DNA from: Nostoc cf. commune SO-36
GTDB lineage: Bacteria > Cyanobacteriota > Cyanobacteriia > Cyanobacteriales > Nostocaceae
Reading direction: 5' to 3'
DNA: 64,000 nucleotides
Assembly (NCBI RefSeq): GCF_023734775.1
Contig: NZ_AP025732.1
Coordinates: forward strand, 5,392,501-5,456,500
This document shows positions 27,217 to 37,020 of the stretch, piece by piece (the first letter of the stretch is position 1; every line of letters begins with the position of its first letter). Under the pieces are notes generated by a model that worked only from the letters and a program-made list of their open reading frames with translations, did no database searches and had not been told where the DNA came from. The translations under genes were made by a program, and so were the position numbers.

Positions 27217-27951
27217 CTATTTAGCAGCGAAGTAGGCTTCTAATGCCTCAGAACCACCAATTAATTTACCATCGATAAATACTTGGGGAACTGTTGTCGC
27301 ACCTGTAACTGCTCGTAAAGAGCGTGTGGTAATATCCTTGCCCAAGGTAATTTCTTCGTAATTAATGCCATGTTCGTTGAGCATCGTCTTAGCACGGGCA
27401 CAGAAGGGACAACCAACTTTTGCAAACAGAGAAACAAGTTCAGGCTTCACTGCTTGGGGGTTAATATATCTGAGCATTGTCTCAGCATCAGACACCTTAA
27501 AGGGATCTCCTGGCTCGTCTGGTTCAATAAACATCTGGTTAATCACGCCATCTCTTACCAGCATAGAATAACGCCACGATCGCTTCCCAAATCCCAAGTC
27601 TGATTTATCTACCAGCATACCCATACCTTCAGTAAATTCACCATTACCATCGGGAATTAACGTGATATTTTCTGCCTCTTGATCCTTTGCCCATTCGTTC
27701 ATCACAAAGGCATCATTCACAGAAATACAGATAATGTCATCGACACCATTTTGTTTGAAAACCCCGGCTAATTCGTTGTAGCCAGGGAGATGAGTTGATG
27801 AACAAGTCGGAGTATAAGCACCTGGTAAAGAGAAGACAACCACTGTCTTATTAGCAAATAGCTCATCGGTTGTCACATCCACCCACTGGTTGTTCAGGCG
27901 AGTATGAAAAGTGACATTAGGAACTCTTTGTCCTTTGCGATTGGGGAACAT
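27217..27951 (-). CDS. Peroxiredoxin-glutaredoxin fusion (hybrid Prx5/Grx)
   Basis: Residues about 1-160 form a Prx5-type peroxiredoxin with the peroxidatic Cys in [16 protein letters not shown] (about Cys50). Residues about 170-244 form a glutaredoxin with the active site CPFCARAK and the [19 protein letters not shown] glutathione-binding motif. The fusion reduces hydroperoxides with glutathione directly, the Grx domain recycling the Prx. At 244 residues it matches known bacterial hybrids. Neighbours on the same strand include a glutathione peroxidase 2 kb away. Start ATG at 27951. Confidence 0.95.
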   Translation of the reverse strand: MFPNRKGQRVPNVTFHTRLNNQWVDVTTDELFANKTVVVFSLPGAYTPTCSSTHLPGYNELAGVFKQNGVDDIICISVNDAFVMNEWAKDQEAENITLIPDGNGEFTEGMGMLVDKSDLGFGKRSWRYSMLVRDGVINQMFIEPDEPGDPFKVSDAETMLRYINPQAVKPELVSLFAKVGCPFCARAKTMLNEHGINYEEITLGKDITTRSLRAVTGATTVPQVFIDGKLIGGSEALEAYFAAK

Positions 27952-28029
27952 AATTTTGCTTGCCTTTAGTAATCAACTCCAGTCATAACCTATCATGGGA
28001 GAACTGATATAGTGTAACTATACAATTGG

Positions 28030-28959
28030 CTAAGAAAGTTCATTTATAAAGGTTGCGATCGCTGCAACAAACTCAGCAGTTGATTCATAGGGTAAAACAT
28101 TACGCCCATTTATTTTTATACCTTGACCTTGAGGCAAACAAGCAAGATAGTGAGCCAAGCGTTCATCTGGTGTTTCTTTTCTATTGTCTTGGCTAATACT
28201 CGATGCAGTTTCTCCCATAACGGCTAATGTTGGTTGCCCAATAGAGGCTATATAACTAGTATAATCCTGTCGCCAAAACCCTGCTAAAAAAGAAAACACT
28301 GCATGGCGGCTAGCAGGATTTGCTGCACCTGCAACCAATGTATTTAACTACTCTGCATCCACAGCATTCTCAGAAGCAAAAAGTTGACGAGTCGAGAAAG
28401 AACGTAAAAATTTTGGAGTGCGTGCATAGCGATAAAAAGCACTGCCAAAAGGCGAATCAAACAGATTCCAAAGGACTTTTTGCCGCCATTCTGGTGATTT
28501 ATTTGTCATCAAACCCCACGCTGGAGGCCCAGAAAGTACAAGTCCGGCAATTAAATTTGATTCCTTTTGAACTAGTTGAATAGCAACTGGCAATAAAGCA
28601 CCTTGTACAACTACAATCACAGGCTTTCGGACTACAGTTTGTAAAAAGTACTGTAATTGTTCTGCCCAATTATCAGGAGTGTAAGCGACATGAGGCATAT
28701 CACTTTCACCACATCCCAATAAATCAGGGTTGTAAATTGGATTACGCTGACCTGCATCATACCATTGGCGACAAAATCGTTGCCAAAATTGCCGCGATAA
28801 TCCCACGCCAATCGGATGAATTAACAGCAAGGGAACGTCTTCATACGTTGTATTAATTGGTTGATGAACTTCGTAAGCGCAACGATAATTCTGCCAACTA
28901 TAAAACTGGCTAGGAGATGCTGTCAAATTGGTTGTGTTAGCTACAGCAGATGGTTGCAT
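28030..28959 (-). pseudogene. Alpha/beta hydrolase interrupted by an in-frame TAG
   Basis: The frame from 28959 to 28030 is a complete alpha/beta hydrolase of about 309 residues, broken by one TAG at 28350-28348 with no change of phase. The first part holds LLLIHPIGVGLSRQFW (oxyanion loop region), NPDLLGCGESD and VVVQGALLPVAIQL, where the nucleophile elbow reads VQGAL without Ser. The part after the stop (LNTLVAGAANPASRHAVFSFL to the end) carries the cap and the C-terminal region. A single base change TGG to TAG (Trp to stop in AEWLN) explains it. The missing nucleophilic Ser suggests it was not an ordinary hydrolase. It may encode a truncated 203-residue protein or be an error. Confidence 0.75.
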
Positions 28960-28981
28960 AATTCCTAGTTGTTAGTACTTG

Positions 28982-29806
28982 CTAAAAAATTATCTGTGGA
29001 TGAATCAATTGATATCCAGCTTCTTTGAGCTTTTCATTCGATACCCAAGCATTATATGGGCGGGTACTCTTGACAGTAGTATCCCATTTAACTTTGGGTA
29101 AATTATGTTTTTCAAATAAGCTATCTAACAAGTCTCGGCTAGTGAGATGTGCATCATCGACTAGATTGTAAATCCCTTGCAAACGATGTTCACGGGCAAA
29201 TTCTATCGCACCAACAATATCATCTAGATGAATCCAATTTGTGATATCCTCGCCATTACCCGGATTGGTTGCACCAGAATATCTACTAAATATTTTCAAC
29301 AGTTCCCTGCCAGTCCCATAAATTCCTCCTAAGCGAAAGATACAAACCCGAAGATTTTCGCTAGATGCTGATAGCAACACATCCTCTGTTTTTCGGAGAA
29401 TTTGTGCATTTAAATTAGCGGGTGCAAGCGGTGTTTCTTCATCTACCCATACACCATTTCTGTCACCATACACGGCATAACTACCTGTGTATATTAATTG
29501 CTTAACACTCTTAATCTGCTGCAAGGTTGAAACTAAACTTTGGGCAGTTTGTAGATAAGTTTCTTCATAACTTTCCCTATCTTTTGCACCAACACTCAAA
29601 AGTACAACATCTTGATTTTGCAAAACTGATTTTAGACTATCTAGGTCATTACCACAGGTAACTACAACTCTTTGAGATACTGATTGTAGTGCAGGAACAC
29701 GCTCAGGGGAAGTTGTGGTTACACTGACAACAAAATTCATCTTTTGCTGCCAATATTGAGCGACCTTATAACCAACATAACCACAACCAATGATTGCAAC
29801 ATTCAT
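28982..29806 (-). CDS. NAD-dependent epimerase/dehydratase family protein (extended/atypical SDR)
   Basis: The 274-residue protein starts with the Rossmann dinucleotide motif MNVAIIGCGYVGYKVAQYW (GxGxxG). It has a VLLSVGAKD strand, the YTGSYAVYGDRNG segment in which the YxxxK pattern is not obvious, then LRIFRLGGIYGTGRELL and the NWIHLDDIVGAIEFA motif typical of YeeZ/SDR_a5-like proteins. It likely binds NAD(P); the reaction is unknown. It is encoded 22 bp upstream of the broken hydrolase and probably co-transcribed with it. Start ATG at 29806. Confidence 0.88.
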   Translation of the reverse strand: MNVAIIGCGYVGYKVAQYWQQKMNFVVSVTTTSPERVPALQSVSQRVVVTCGNDLDSLKSVLQNQDVVLLSVGAKDRESYEETYLQTAQSLVSTLQQIKSVKQLIYTGSYAVYGDRNGVWVDEETPLAPANLNAQILRKTEDVLLSASSENLRVCIFRLGGIYGTGRELLKIFSRYSGATNPGNGEDITNWIHLDDIVGAIEFAREHRLQGIYNLVDDAHLTSRDLLDSLFEKHNLPKVKWDTTVKSTRPYNAWVSNEKLKEAGYQLIHPQIIF

Positions 29807-29938
29807 GACAAATTAGACACTAATAAATTAAACTACTTATTAAGAGAATATTCTCAGTTAAGAGACTGGACGTAAATAAATTTAACAGTCCAGAGCTAAC
29901 AGTCAATAGTTAATATTACAAAGAATTTTACCCAATGA

Positions 29939-30424
29939 CTATTTTGCTAATTCTTTCTCAATTATGGCAATTATCTCTGGTGAAGTTGGCTGGACACTAC
30001 TATTAAATCGAGCTACCACTTCACCTTGCTTATTAACTAAAAATTTTTCAAAGTTCCAAGCAACAGTTCCCGTTGGCTCAACAGCTTTGGTAAGTCGCTC
30101 ATAAAGTGGATGCTGCTGTGAGCCTTTAGCATGAATCTTATCAAATAATTCAAAGGTAACACCATATTTGCTCGTGCAGAATTGCACAATTTCTTCATTG
30201 CTTCCTGGTTCCTGCGCTCCAAAATCGTTACAAGGGAACCCTAAAATACGTAACCCTGTTTGTCCATACTTCTGGTTCAATTTTTCTAGCCCCTCGTATT
30301 GAGAAGTATACCCACAGTAGGAAGCCACATTTACAATTAAAAGCACCTTTCCTGTGTAGTCATTTAATTGCTTATCTTCACCGTTGATTGTCTTGACTGC
30401 AATATCCGAAATTGTGTTACTCAT
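29939..30424 (-). CDS. Glutathione peroxidase family protein (Cys type)
   Basis: This 161-residue protein reduces hydroperoxides. It has the family N-terminus (ISDIAVKTINGEDKQLNDYTGKVLLIVNVAS), the catalytic YCGYTSQY with Cys in place of selenocysteine, GFPCNDFGAQEPG with the resolving-Cys region and catalytic Gln, and WNFEKFLVNKQGEVVARFNSSVQP with the conserved Trp-Asn. It is a monomer-type, thioredoxin-dependent GPx judged by the short length (inference). Monocistronic; start ATG at 30424. Confidence 0.95.
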   Translation of the reverse strand: MSNTISDIAVKTINGEDKQLNDYTGKVLLIVNVASYCGYTSQYEGLEKLNQKYGQTGLRILGFPCNDFGAQEPGSNEEIVQFCTSKYGVTFELFDKIHAKGSQQHPLYERLTKAVEPTGTVAWNFEKFLVNKQGEVVARFNSSVQPTSPEIIAIIEKELAK

Positions 30425-30620
30425 TTTAAATCTAGTTTATAGGGAATATTGCCAAGTTTCCCATATTACAGGTACTCTAAAGCCGGTTTCTTTCAGGAAA
30501 TTAGCTTTGTTAATGATTGGCGTTGAATCGGCTAGGCTATCTGTAACCACAAGCTAGTAGGCGGAGCGTCTTTGCCTTTGTAACTGGCGCATTTGAGGAA
30601 TTAGGCTATGAGTCTACACT

Positions 30621-30724
30621 TACAGCACTTCCAGCTATTATGCAATACAGTTTTTATCCTTGTCCCTCTCCTGTCATAGCTTTCAGTTTTGAGGATGTAC
30701 CTTATAGCTGCCGGAAGTGCTGTA
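30621..30724. mobile_element. About 100-bp MITE flanked by TA (copy 2, inverted relative to copy 1)
   Basis: Ends CAGCACTTCCAGC / GCCGGAAGTGCTG, TA on each side. The reverse complement aligns end to end with the copy at 22357-22460, with about 85 percent identity by eye. It lies in the 890-bp gap between gpx and the first amt gene. Confidence 0.75.
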
Positions 30725-30976
30725 TCTTGGATAAATAGTCCGATAAATCCGCTGTTTCAGGATAAGTATTGCAAATCTGCGTTGCTTTTGATACAAATTT
30801 TGGTGCAGAGATCAATTAACATATTTCTAAAGTAACAAACAATTAACTTTTTATATCAAAAATTAATAATATCCAAAATTATCCTATCCTGGCATCGGAA
30901 AATACTTAGCTATAAAGGATGTAGTTGCTTGAACTATTGGCTCAGGAGCTATATTTCATAACAAAAGTCAAAAATT

Positions 30977-30990
30977 GTATTCAGCGATAC
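30977..30990 (+). promoter_or_regulatory. Candidate NtcA binding site upstream of amt
   Basis: GTATTCAGCGATAC matches the NtcA consensus GTA-N8-TAC exactly, 323 bp before the ammonium transporter start. The expected -10 box about 22 bases on is only weakly represented (TAAATA/TAGACA). NtcA control of amt genes under nitrogen shortage is well established in cyanobacteria, so the site fits the gene it precedes. Confidence 0.55.
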
Positions 30991-31313
30991 AGTTTTTTGG
31001 TTTAAGTAAATAGACAATCAATCAAATTTATTCGTTGAGGCATAAATTTACCAAAAGTAAAACAGGAAGTAGTCTAATAGTTTCTCTGAAGGAGTGTTTA
31101 TATTTTTCTACCATCAGATTTTTTGATGTTAAAAAAAGTGTGTTTCCAGGAAAATAAATAACAGATATAGAGAATGAGATAATTATTTCCTAAAAATTTA
31201 TTTCCTAAAAATTTTGCCTAAAAACTTATTTTAGTCAGCCTAATTAAATTAATTGATGTTAAAAATAGAATCAGCAACATCAATTACCAATTTTTGAGCA
31301 GTAAAAATTAGCA

Positions 31314-32795
31314 ATGAATCAGCATATTAGACCCTGGCACCGCTTACTGGCGCTAGCGATCGCTTCAATGATATTTGCAGTTTTTGCCCCCACAATTGTA
31401 CAGGCGGCAGACCCTCCCACTGTTCAATCTTTATCTGAAACTACAACGAAACTGCAAATTTCCGTTGATACTATCTGGGTACTAATCACTGGATTTTTAG
31501 TATTCTTCATGCAAACCGGCTTTGCTATGTTAGAAGCAGGTTTGAACCGCCAAAGAGATGTAGTTAACGCTTTACTAGAAAACTTTATTAACGCTGCTGT
31601 TACCATCTTAGTGTGGTGGGGAATCGGCTTTGGGATTGCCTTTGGTACAAGTGTAGGTGGGTTAGTTGGCATAGATACCTTTTTCCTTAGTCAACTACCT
31701 GGTGCTGATGGTAGCTATACATTGGGTGCGCCAGGTTCTACAGCTGCCATCAATACCTATACCTTGTTCTTCTTCCAGTTTGCCTTTACTGCTACCGCTA
31801 CTACGATTGCTACTGGTTCAATGGCTGGAAGAACTGACTTTATTGGTGACTTAATTTACAGCGCCATTATGGGGGCCATCAGCTACCCAATCATCGTCCA
31901 CTGGGTTTGGAACTCCAGCGGCTGGTTATCCAAATTGAGCTATCACGACTTTGCCGGTAGTTCTGTTGTCCACACCGTTGGTGGCTGGACAGCGCTGGTA
32001 GGTGCCTATTTGCTTGGGCCTCGTCCCGCTCGCCCGCCTTGGGGAACACTACCGCCAGCACACAATCTAGGGCTAGCAACTCTGGGAACAATGATTTTGT
32101 GGTTTGGTTGGTACGGGTTCAACCCTGGTTCAACCCTCAGCACTGGTAATACAGGATTGATTGGTTTGGTGACAGTTAACACCACACTGGCTGCCGGAGC
32201 CGGGGCACTTTCGGCGCTAATTTTTCAATATATTCGTAGAGGTAAGTGGGATTTAGTTTATTCTCTCAATGGTTCACTCGCAGGGTTAGTGGCAATTACA
32301 GCTCCTTGCGCCTACGTTGTACCTTGGGCTGCGGTTTTCATTGGGTTAACGGGTGGTATTTTGGTTACTCTGGGAGTGGATTTGATTGAGTCACTCCACA
32401 TTGATGACCCGGTGGGAGCATTTGCTGTACACGGTATCAATGGCATGATGGGTACTTTATCCGTTGGCTTTTTAGGTCAAGCAGAGCTGACCCTTAACAA
32501 AAAAGCAGGATTATTTTTAGGTGGGGGCTTTGATTTATTAGGTATACAACTTTTGGGTATAGTCGCGATCGCAGTTTTCACTGTCGCCTTTAGCTTTTTG
32601 ATGTTCGGTGGTCTAAAAGCACTAGGACACCTACGTGTCGATCCTCAAGGTGATTGCATAGGTATTGATGTTTACGAACACGGTGCGTCAGTATGGCCTG
32701 ATGTTTATTCGATTAATCAATTTGATCAATTTATGCAAGAAGAAGACAAAAACCGCCCTAAAACTTCTGGAACTGACACCCTTGATAGCGAATAG
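31314..32795 (+). CDS. amt: Ammonium transporter (Amt)
   Basis: The 493-residue protein has a signal segment (ALAIASMIFAVFAPTIVQAA) followed by eleven membrane helices of the Amt/MEP/Rh fold. Recognisable motifs are WVLITGFLVFFMQTGFAMLEAGL, DFAGSSVVHTVGGW with the first pore His, GWYGFNPGS, and DDPVGAFAVHGINGMMGTL with the second pore His. The cytoplasmic tail after about residue 440 contains DCIGIDVYEHGASVWPD, the region that contacts PII (GlnK/GlnB) regulators. It is followed by a second Amt gene on the same strand. Expression is probably NtcA-dependent. Confidence 0.95.
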   Translation: MNQHIRPWHRLLALAIASMIFAVFAPTIVQAADPPTVQSLSETTTKLQISVDTIWVLITGFLVFFMQTGFAMLEAGLNRQRDVVNALLENFINAAVTILVWWGIGFGIAFGTSVGGLVGIDTFFLSQLPGADGSYTLGAPGSTAAINTYTLFFFQFAFTATATTIATGSMAGRTDFIGDLIYSAIMGAISYPIIVHWVWNSSGWLSKLSYHDFAGSSVVHTVGGWTALVGAYLLGPRPARPPWGTLPPAHNLGLATLGTMILWFGWYGFNPGSTLSTGNTGLIGLVTVNTTLAAGAGALSALIFQYIRRGKWDLVYSLNGSLAGLVAITAPCAYVVPWAAVFIGLTGGILVTLGVDLIESLHIDDPVGAFAVHGINGMMGTLSVGFLGQAELTLNKKAGLFLGGGFDLLGIQLLGIVAIAVFTVAFSFLMFGGLKALGHLRVDPQGDCIGIDVYEHGASVWPDVYSINQFDQFMQEEDKNRPKTSGTDTLDSE

Positions 32796-33178
32796 AGCCA
32801 ACAATGACGCTTTTAGCTGAAAAAAGCCATTTTACGGTAGCCATAATACATATTTCACTGATTCTTTGCCTCTTACTACCGGATTTTTTATTGACATTTC
32901 ATTTTGGGAAATTTTCCTTTGGAAAATTATTTTTGAAAGATTAAAGATTAAGTGAAGAAGACTTGACTATTTTATAAATTAGATCATAAATTTCTTACGA
33001 AGAGCTACAAAAAACATTTACAGATGTGCAATAGTTTCTTAAACTCCTACTAAGGTTATTTGAATTTATGGTTTTTAAACAAGTGGTCTAAAGGAAAAAT
33101 ATCAAAAACGACAGGTTATAACTTTTGACGCTACTTTTCCCTCGTTCAAGGATAGTTTGGAGGATGACACTGAAATTT

Positions 33179-34732
33179 ATGTACAAACAAAAATTGAAAA
33201 CAAAAAAGAGGCATCTTTCTGCAAAAAATTCTCCGATAAACTCACAATTCAACTCCAAAGTCAAGCTATTTAATCTGATTAGGCGGCTCTCTCCCAGTTG
33301 GCAAGCTTGTTTACCTATAGCTTGTCTGATTGTGTTGGGTTGGGGTTATGCCGCAGTTGCCCAAACTCCAGCCGCAGGGCCAACGACAGCAGAACTAAAA
33401 GTTGCTCTTGACACCTTATGGGTTGCGATCGCAGCTTTTTTAGTGTTCTTCATGAACGCTGGTTTTTGTATGTTAGAAACAGGCTTCTGTCGCCAGAAAA
33501 ACGCTGTCAATGTTCTTTCCAAAAACCTGATTGTATTTGCTCTGTCTACCATTGCCTTTTGGTCTATCGGTTTTGCCTTAATGTTCGGTGATGGCAACGA
33601 CTTCATTGGATTAAATGGGTTTTTCTTAGGGGGAGCAGATAACAGTCCCGCCACAGGAGACGCTTATAAAGGTATCTTCGGTGCTATGAATTGGGCTGGT
33701 GTACCTTTAGCAGCCAAGTTTTTATTCCAGCTAGTGTTTGCTGGAACAGCAGCAACAATCGTTTCTGGCGCAGTAGCCGAACGAATTAAGTTTGCTGACT
33801 TCCTAATTTTCAGCCTCTTACTTGTAGGTATTGCCTATCCCATTACCGGACACTGGATTTGGGGTGGTGGTTGGCTAGCAGACAGAGGCTTTTGGGATTT
33901 TGCCGGTTCTACAGTGGTTCACTCTGTAGGTGGCTGGGCAGCTTTGATGGGAGCAGCATTTCTTGGGCCTCGTCTTGGTAAATATCAAGATAAGCAAGTC
34001 GTTGCTATGCCCGGCCACAACATGAGTATTGCTACATTGGGCTGTTTGATCCTCTGGTTGGGCTGGTTTGGTTTCAATCCCGGTTCTGTAATGGCTGCCG
34101 ATCCTGGTGCAATCAGTCACATTGCTGTAACCACTAACATGGCTGCTGCTGCTGGTGGAATTGGCGCTACTATTACAGCTTGGTTGTACTTAGGTAAACC
34201 AGACCTGTCAATGATTATCAACGGTATCCTGGCTGGCTTGGTTGGTATTACAGCGCCTTGTGCTTACGTAGGTATTCCTGCTTCTTTAGTCATTGGCTTG
34301 ATTGCTGGGGTACTGGTAGTTTTCTCTGTAACATTTTTTGACAAACTTGGCATTGATGACCCAGTGGGAGCTACCTCAGTTCACCTAGTTTGTGGCATCT
34401 GGGGGACTCTAGCAGTGGGTCTATGGTCTGTTGGCCCTGGTGTTTATTCCTGGTATGCACTTGGCCCAGAAAAAGGTTTATTTGCAGGTGGTGGTCTTGG
34501 GCAGTTTGGTGTTCAGTTTCTGGGCGTTGCCACAGTAGGTGGCTTCACTGTTTTACTCAGTAGTATTTTTTGGCTAGCCCTGAAAGCCACTTTAGGTATC
34601 AGAGTATCTAAAGAAGAGGAACTAGAAGGTTTAGATATCGGTGAACACGGTATGGAAGCCTACAGTGGATTTCTCAAAGAAGGTGATGCAACTGGGTTTT
34701 CTGGAGAAGAAAGCTCAATTGGCAGATATTAG
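33179..34732 (+). CDS. amt: Ammonium transporter (Amt), second copy
   Basis: About 517 residues. A long basic N-terminal region ([14 protein letters not shown] and following) precedes a signal-like helix ending WGYAAVAQ, then eleven helices with [38 protein letters not shown] (pore His), GWFGFNPGS and [19 protein letters not shown] (second pore His). The tail [16 protein letters not shown] is the PII-contact motif. GGAGG at 33159-33163 lies upstream; ATG at 33164 is too close to it, and ATG 33179 is used though spacing is long. TTG at 33125 is another candidate. It is closer to the Amt1-type transporter than copy one and forms a cluster with it, as in other Nostocales. Confidence 0.93.
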   Translation: MYKQKLKTKKRHLSAKNSPINSQFNSKVKLFNLIRRLSPSWQACLPIACLIVLGWGYAAVAQTPAAGPTTAELKVALDTLWVAIAAFLVFFMNAGFCMLETGFCRQKNAVNVLSKNLIVFALSTIAFWSIGFALMFGDGNDFIGLNGFFLGGADNSPATGDAYKGIFGAMNWAGVPLAAKFLFQLVFAGTAATIVSGAVAERIKFADFLIFSLLLVGIAYPITGHWIWGGGWLADRGFWDFAGSTVVHSVGGWAALMGAAFLGPRLGKYQDKQVVAMPGHNMSIATLGCLILWLGWFGFNPGSVMAADPGAISHIAVTTNMAAAAGGIGATITAWLYLGKPDLSMIINGILAGLVGITAPCAYVGIPASLVIGLIAGVLVVFSVTFFDKLGIDDPVGATSVHLVCGIWGTLAVGLWSVGPGVYSWYALGPEKGLFAGGGLGQFGVQFLGVATVGGFTVLLSSIFWLALKATLGIRVSKEEELEGLDIGEHGMEAYSGFLKEGDATGFSGEESSIGRY

Positions 34733-35112
34733 AGTAAATATTTCTTTGGTTTACTCTCTGGCATATTCCTAATATGAGCTACCAAGACACCATTAGTAGA
34801 TTGAACTGATTCCGCAAAATTCTTTATCGAAGCGGGGAAAAGTAGGAGGTATAAAACCCCCTACTTTTTCAAATCTTTACATATAGCATCAGTTACCCTG
34901 CGGGAGCTTGCTACAGTCGGGGTAAAAGTCCCCTTCTGAAATGTCTTTAATTTTGAATTATTAACCCCTTGTCTCTTCGTTAACGCCGACTTACTTAGAA
35001 AGGTATAAAATTAAACATATCAATGTCCTTGCGAGTATTAACTGAATAATGCCACCATGAGTCTGCCTGATCTGAATCAAAGTTAATACTTATTTTACCT
35101 TGTGAAAAATTT

Positions 35113-35568
35113 ATGGTTAAAGGATGGAGAGTTGGTATGCTGCTATTGGTAGCTATGGGAAATCTGGCATGGTCATTGAGTGCCAAGGCGAATTTTAACG
35201 GCAAACTCACCGTAGAAATTGATGGCTTGAAGAATAAACAAGGACAAGTCTGTGCGAGCATATTTGCTAGCAGTGAAGGATTTCCTAGCGATCGCAATCG
35301 CGGCTTACAAAAGCAGTGTACCAAAATTACTGATACCCCCTTACCCATTACCTTTAAGAACTTGAAAGCAGGCAGTTATGCCGTTGCTGTCTTCCACGAT
35401 CAAAATAATGACAGCACTCTCAATAGCAATCTTTTTGGTGTACCAAGCGAAGGCTTTGGATTTTCCAGCAACCCAGAAATTCTCGCAAGAGCGCCCAAAT
35501 TTAGCGAAGCAGCATTCTTGGTCGCTGGCCCAGATACCAATATCCAAATCCAGCTAAAATATTTTTAG
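35113..35568 (+). CDS. DUF2141 family secreted protein
   Basis: The 151-residue protein starts with a signal peptide (VGMLLLVAMGNLAWSLSAKA, cleavage near residue 26). The mature part is a beta-rich DUF2141 domain: LTVEIDGLKNKQGQVCASIFASSEGFP, then ITFKNLKAGSYAVAVFHDQNNDSTLNSNLFGVPSEGFGFS. Two Cys residues could form a disulfide. The domain is widespread in secreted proteins of unknown function. ATG at 35113 chosen; TTG/ATG codons before it lack a good ribosome site. Monocistronic. Confidence 0.9.
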   Translation: MVKGWRVGMLLLVAMGNLAWSLSAKANFNGKLTVEIDGLKNKQGQVCASIFASSEGFPSDRNRGLQKQCTKITDTPLPITFKNLKAGSYAVAVFHDQNNDSTLNSNLFGVPSEGFGFSSNPEILARAPKFSEAAFLVAGPDTNIQIQLKYF

Positions 35569-35684
35569 AATGGCGTTACAGTACGCAAACTAGGTTTAAA
35601 AGTTAGATATAAAGCCTATTTTACTCGTGACTCTGCCAATTTTGAATTGAAGGAAAAATCTAAAATCGAATAACTACTTATAAT

Positions 35685-36827
35685 CTATTGCTCTGAATCG
35701 TTGTGCGAATCTTCCGCTAAATTATCTTGTTCGGGCAAACCACGCATTCGATTCATCTGAGTTAAAGCATATCGTGCTGTTGCTTGCACTTCGGCATCTG
35801 GGTCTTCTAGCGCATGACGCAACATCTGGCTCATTTGACCCATCATGTCATAAACACGCGTCAGGTCACGGATAGCATTTTGCCGCACCTCTGGACTTTC
35901 ATCTTGGATTGAAATTGCTAAAGCACGGTTCATCGGTTTGAGTGTGCGGGTGCCAATTTCTGCCAAAGCCGCCAAAATTAAACTACTTTCTTGAGAGTCA
36001 GCATCAATCATCAGGTCAACCAGATGCTGAATTGCCCGCGAATCTCCCTGCTGGCCCAAATCCCAAATAGCCTTGCGCCGCTTCGTTGGGTCAGAACTAC
36101 GTAAGTCTTGAATTAATTCATCAACAATATTGAGTTTAACAAGACGGGAAGTTTTTTCTGGTAGCAATAACTGTGTAGACAGCGATGGTGCATCTGTTTG
36201 TGGATTAGTTGTTATCTCTGATAAGGGTAGTTTAATTGGCTCTGTGTTAGCTTCACTCAAAATTTTATTCTCTAACATTTCGGACTTTTCAACTCGTTTG
36301 ACCTGACGAAACGACCTCAGCGCGTAAGAAAGCGCGCCGATGCTTCCTAAAACTCCAATGCCAAATATTAACCACCAAACAAAACTTCTCTCGGCTGGCT
36401 GGGGTTTTGCAGTTGGTATGGAAGTAAAGACAGGAAATGGAACTTTTGGAGCGGTGACTATCTGACTTTTAGCAGCCAAAGCTGTTTGCAATCTCCCCCT
36501 AGTCTCCTGACCGGTAATACCATCTACTTTTAAACCTTTTGCTTTCTGGAATTTAGATACAGCGATTTCTGTAGTAGCATTGTACTCTCCATTTACCGCG
36601 CCACTGTAATATCCCAACTGCTTTAATTGGATTTGTAGCCTCTTCACATCTGAGTTTCGGCTACCATATCTCAAAGTAGCTGGACTAGCAGTAACTGTCG
36701 AACTAGCTTGTGCAAGTTCTAAAATTTTCGGTGCTAGGTTAGGTGTCGCTGTGCTTGCGCGATTTGGGACAAAACCCAGGCAAGAAAAACAGGTAAATAT
36801 TAAAATTGAGGAGCGGCATAGCCTCAT
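35685..36827 (-). CDS. Peptidoglycan-binding/HEAT-repeat membrane protein
   Basis: The 380-residue protein begins with a hydrophobic signal (SILIFTCFSCLGFVP). Residues about 50-115 are a PG_binding_1 domain (SDVKRLQIQLKQLGYYSGAVNGEY, FQKAKGLKVDGITG). A membrane helix follows near 150-168 (FVWWLIFGIGVLGSIGALSYAL). The C-terminal half (about 240-365) has HEAT-like repeats (LRSSDPTKRRKAIWDLGQQGDSRAIQHLVDLM, SPEVRQNAIRDLTRV, DAEVQATARYALTQM). The layout suggests a link between cell wall and cytoplasmic partners. Exact role unknown. Start ATG at 36827. Confidence 0.88.
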   Translation of the reverse strand: MRLCRSSILIFTCFSCLGFVPNRASTATPNLAPKILELAQASSTVTASPATLRYGSRNSDVKRLQIQLKQLGYYSGAVNGEYNATTEIAVSKFQKAKGLKVDGITGQETRGRLQTALAAKSQIVTAPKVPFPVFTSIPTAKPQPAERSFVWWLIFGIGVLGSIGALSYALRSFRQVKRVEKSEMLENKILSEANTEPIKLPLSEITTNPQTDAPSLSTQLLLPEKTSRLVKLNIVDELIQDLRSSDPTKRRKAIWDLGQQGDSRAIQHLVDLMIDADSQESSLILAALAEIGTRTLKPMNRALAISIQDESPEVRQNAIRDLTRVYDMMGQMSQMLRHALEDPDAEVQATARYALTQMNRMRGLPEQDNLAEDSHNDSEQ

Positions 36828-36871
36828 ATTAAAAGTTTCAGCCTAAACGTGCTTTTAAAGTATTCGATACC

Positions 36872-37020
36872 ACATTGACACTCCCCGCACTAAAGTGACG
36901 GGGATTCTTGGTTCCGTGACTCGCCGTTAGACAGCAGGCTTGCACCAACTGCCCAAGAGGGCAAATCTCCCCAAGCGTAGCTTCCGGTGTGCCCCACCGT
37001 AGTTAGTCCTAATTTCAAAA
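36872..37020 (-). ncRNA. Predicted omega (right-end) RNA of the TnpB element
   Basis: In known TnpB elements the guide RNA covers the 3' end of tnpB and the right-end hairpin, with the guide read from flanking DNA just outside. Here the hairpin CCCCG...CGGGG at 36883-36903 occupies that position. The following minus-strand flank (from about 36871 downwards, starting TGTGGTATCG) would be the guide. The 5' limit is a guess. Inferred by analogy only. Confidence 0.4.

Noticed and set aside
32838..32850. GTA-N7-TAC sequence before the second amt gene
   Set aside because: Spacing is one base short of the NtcA consensus, so not called as a site.
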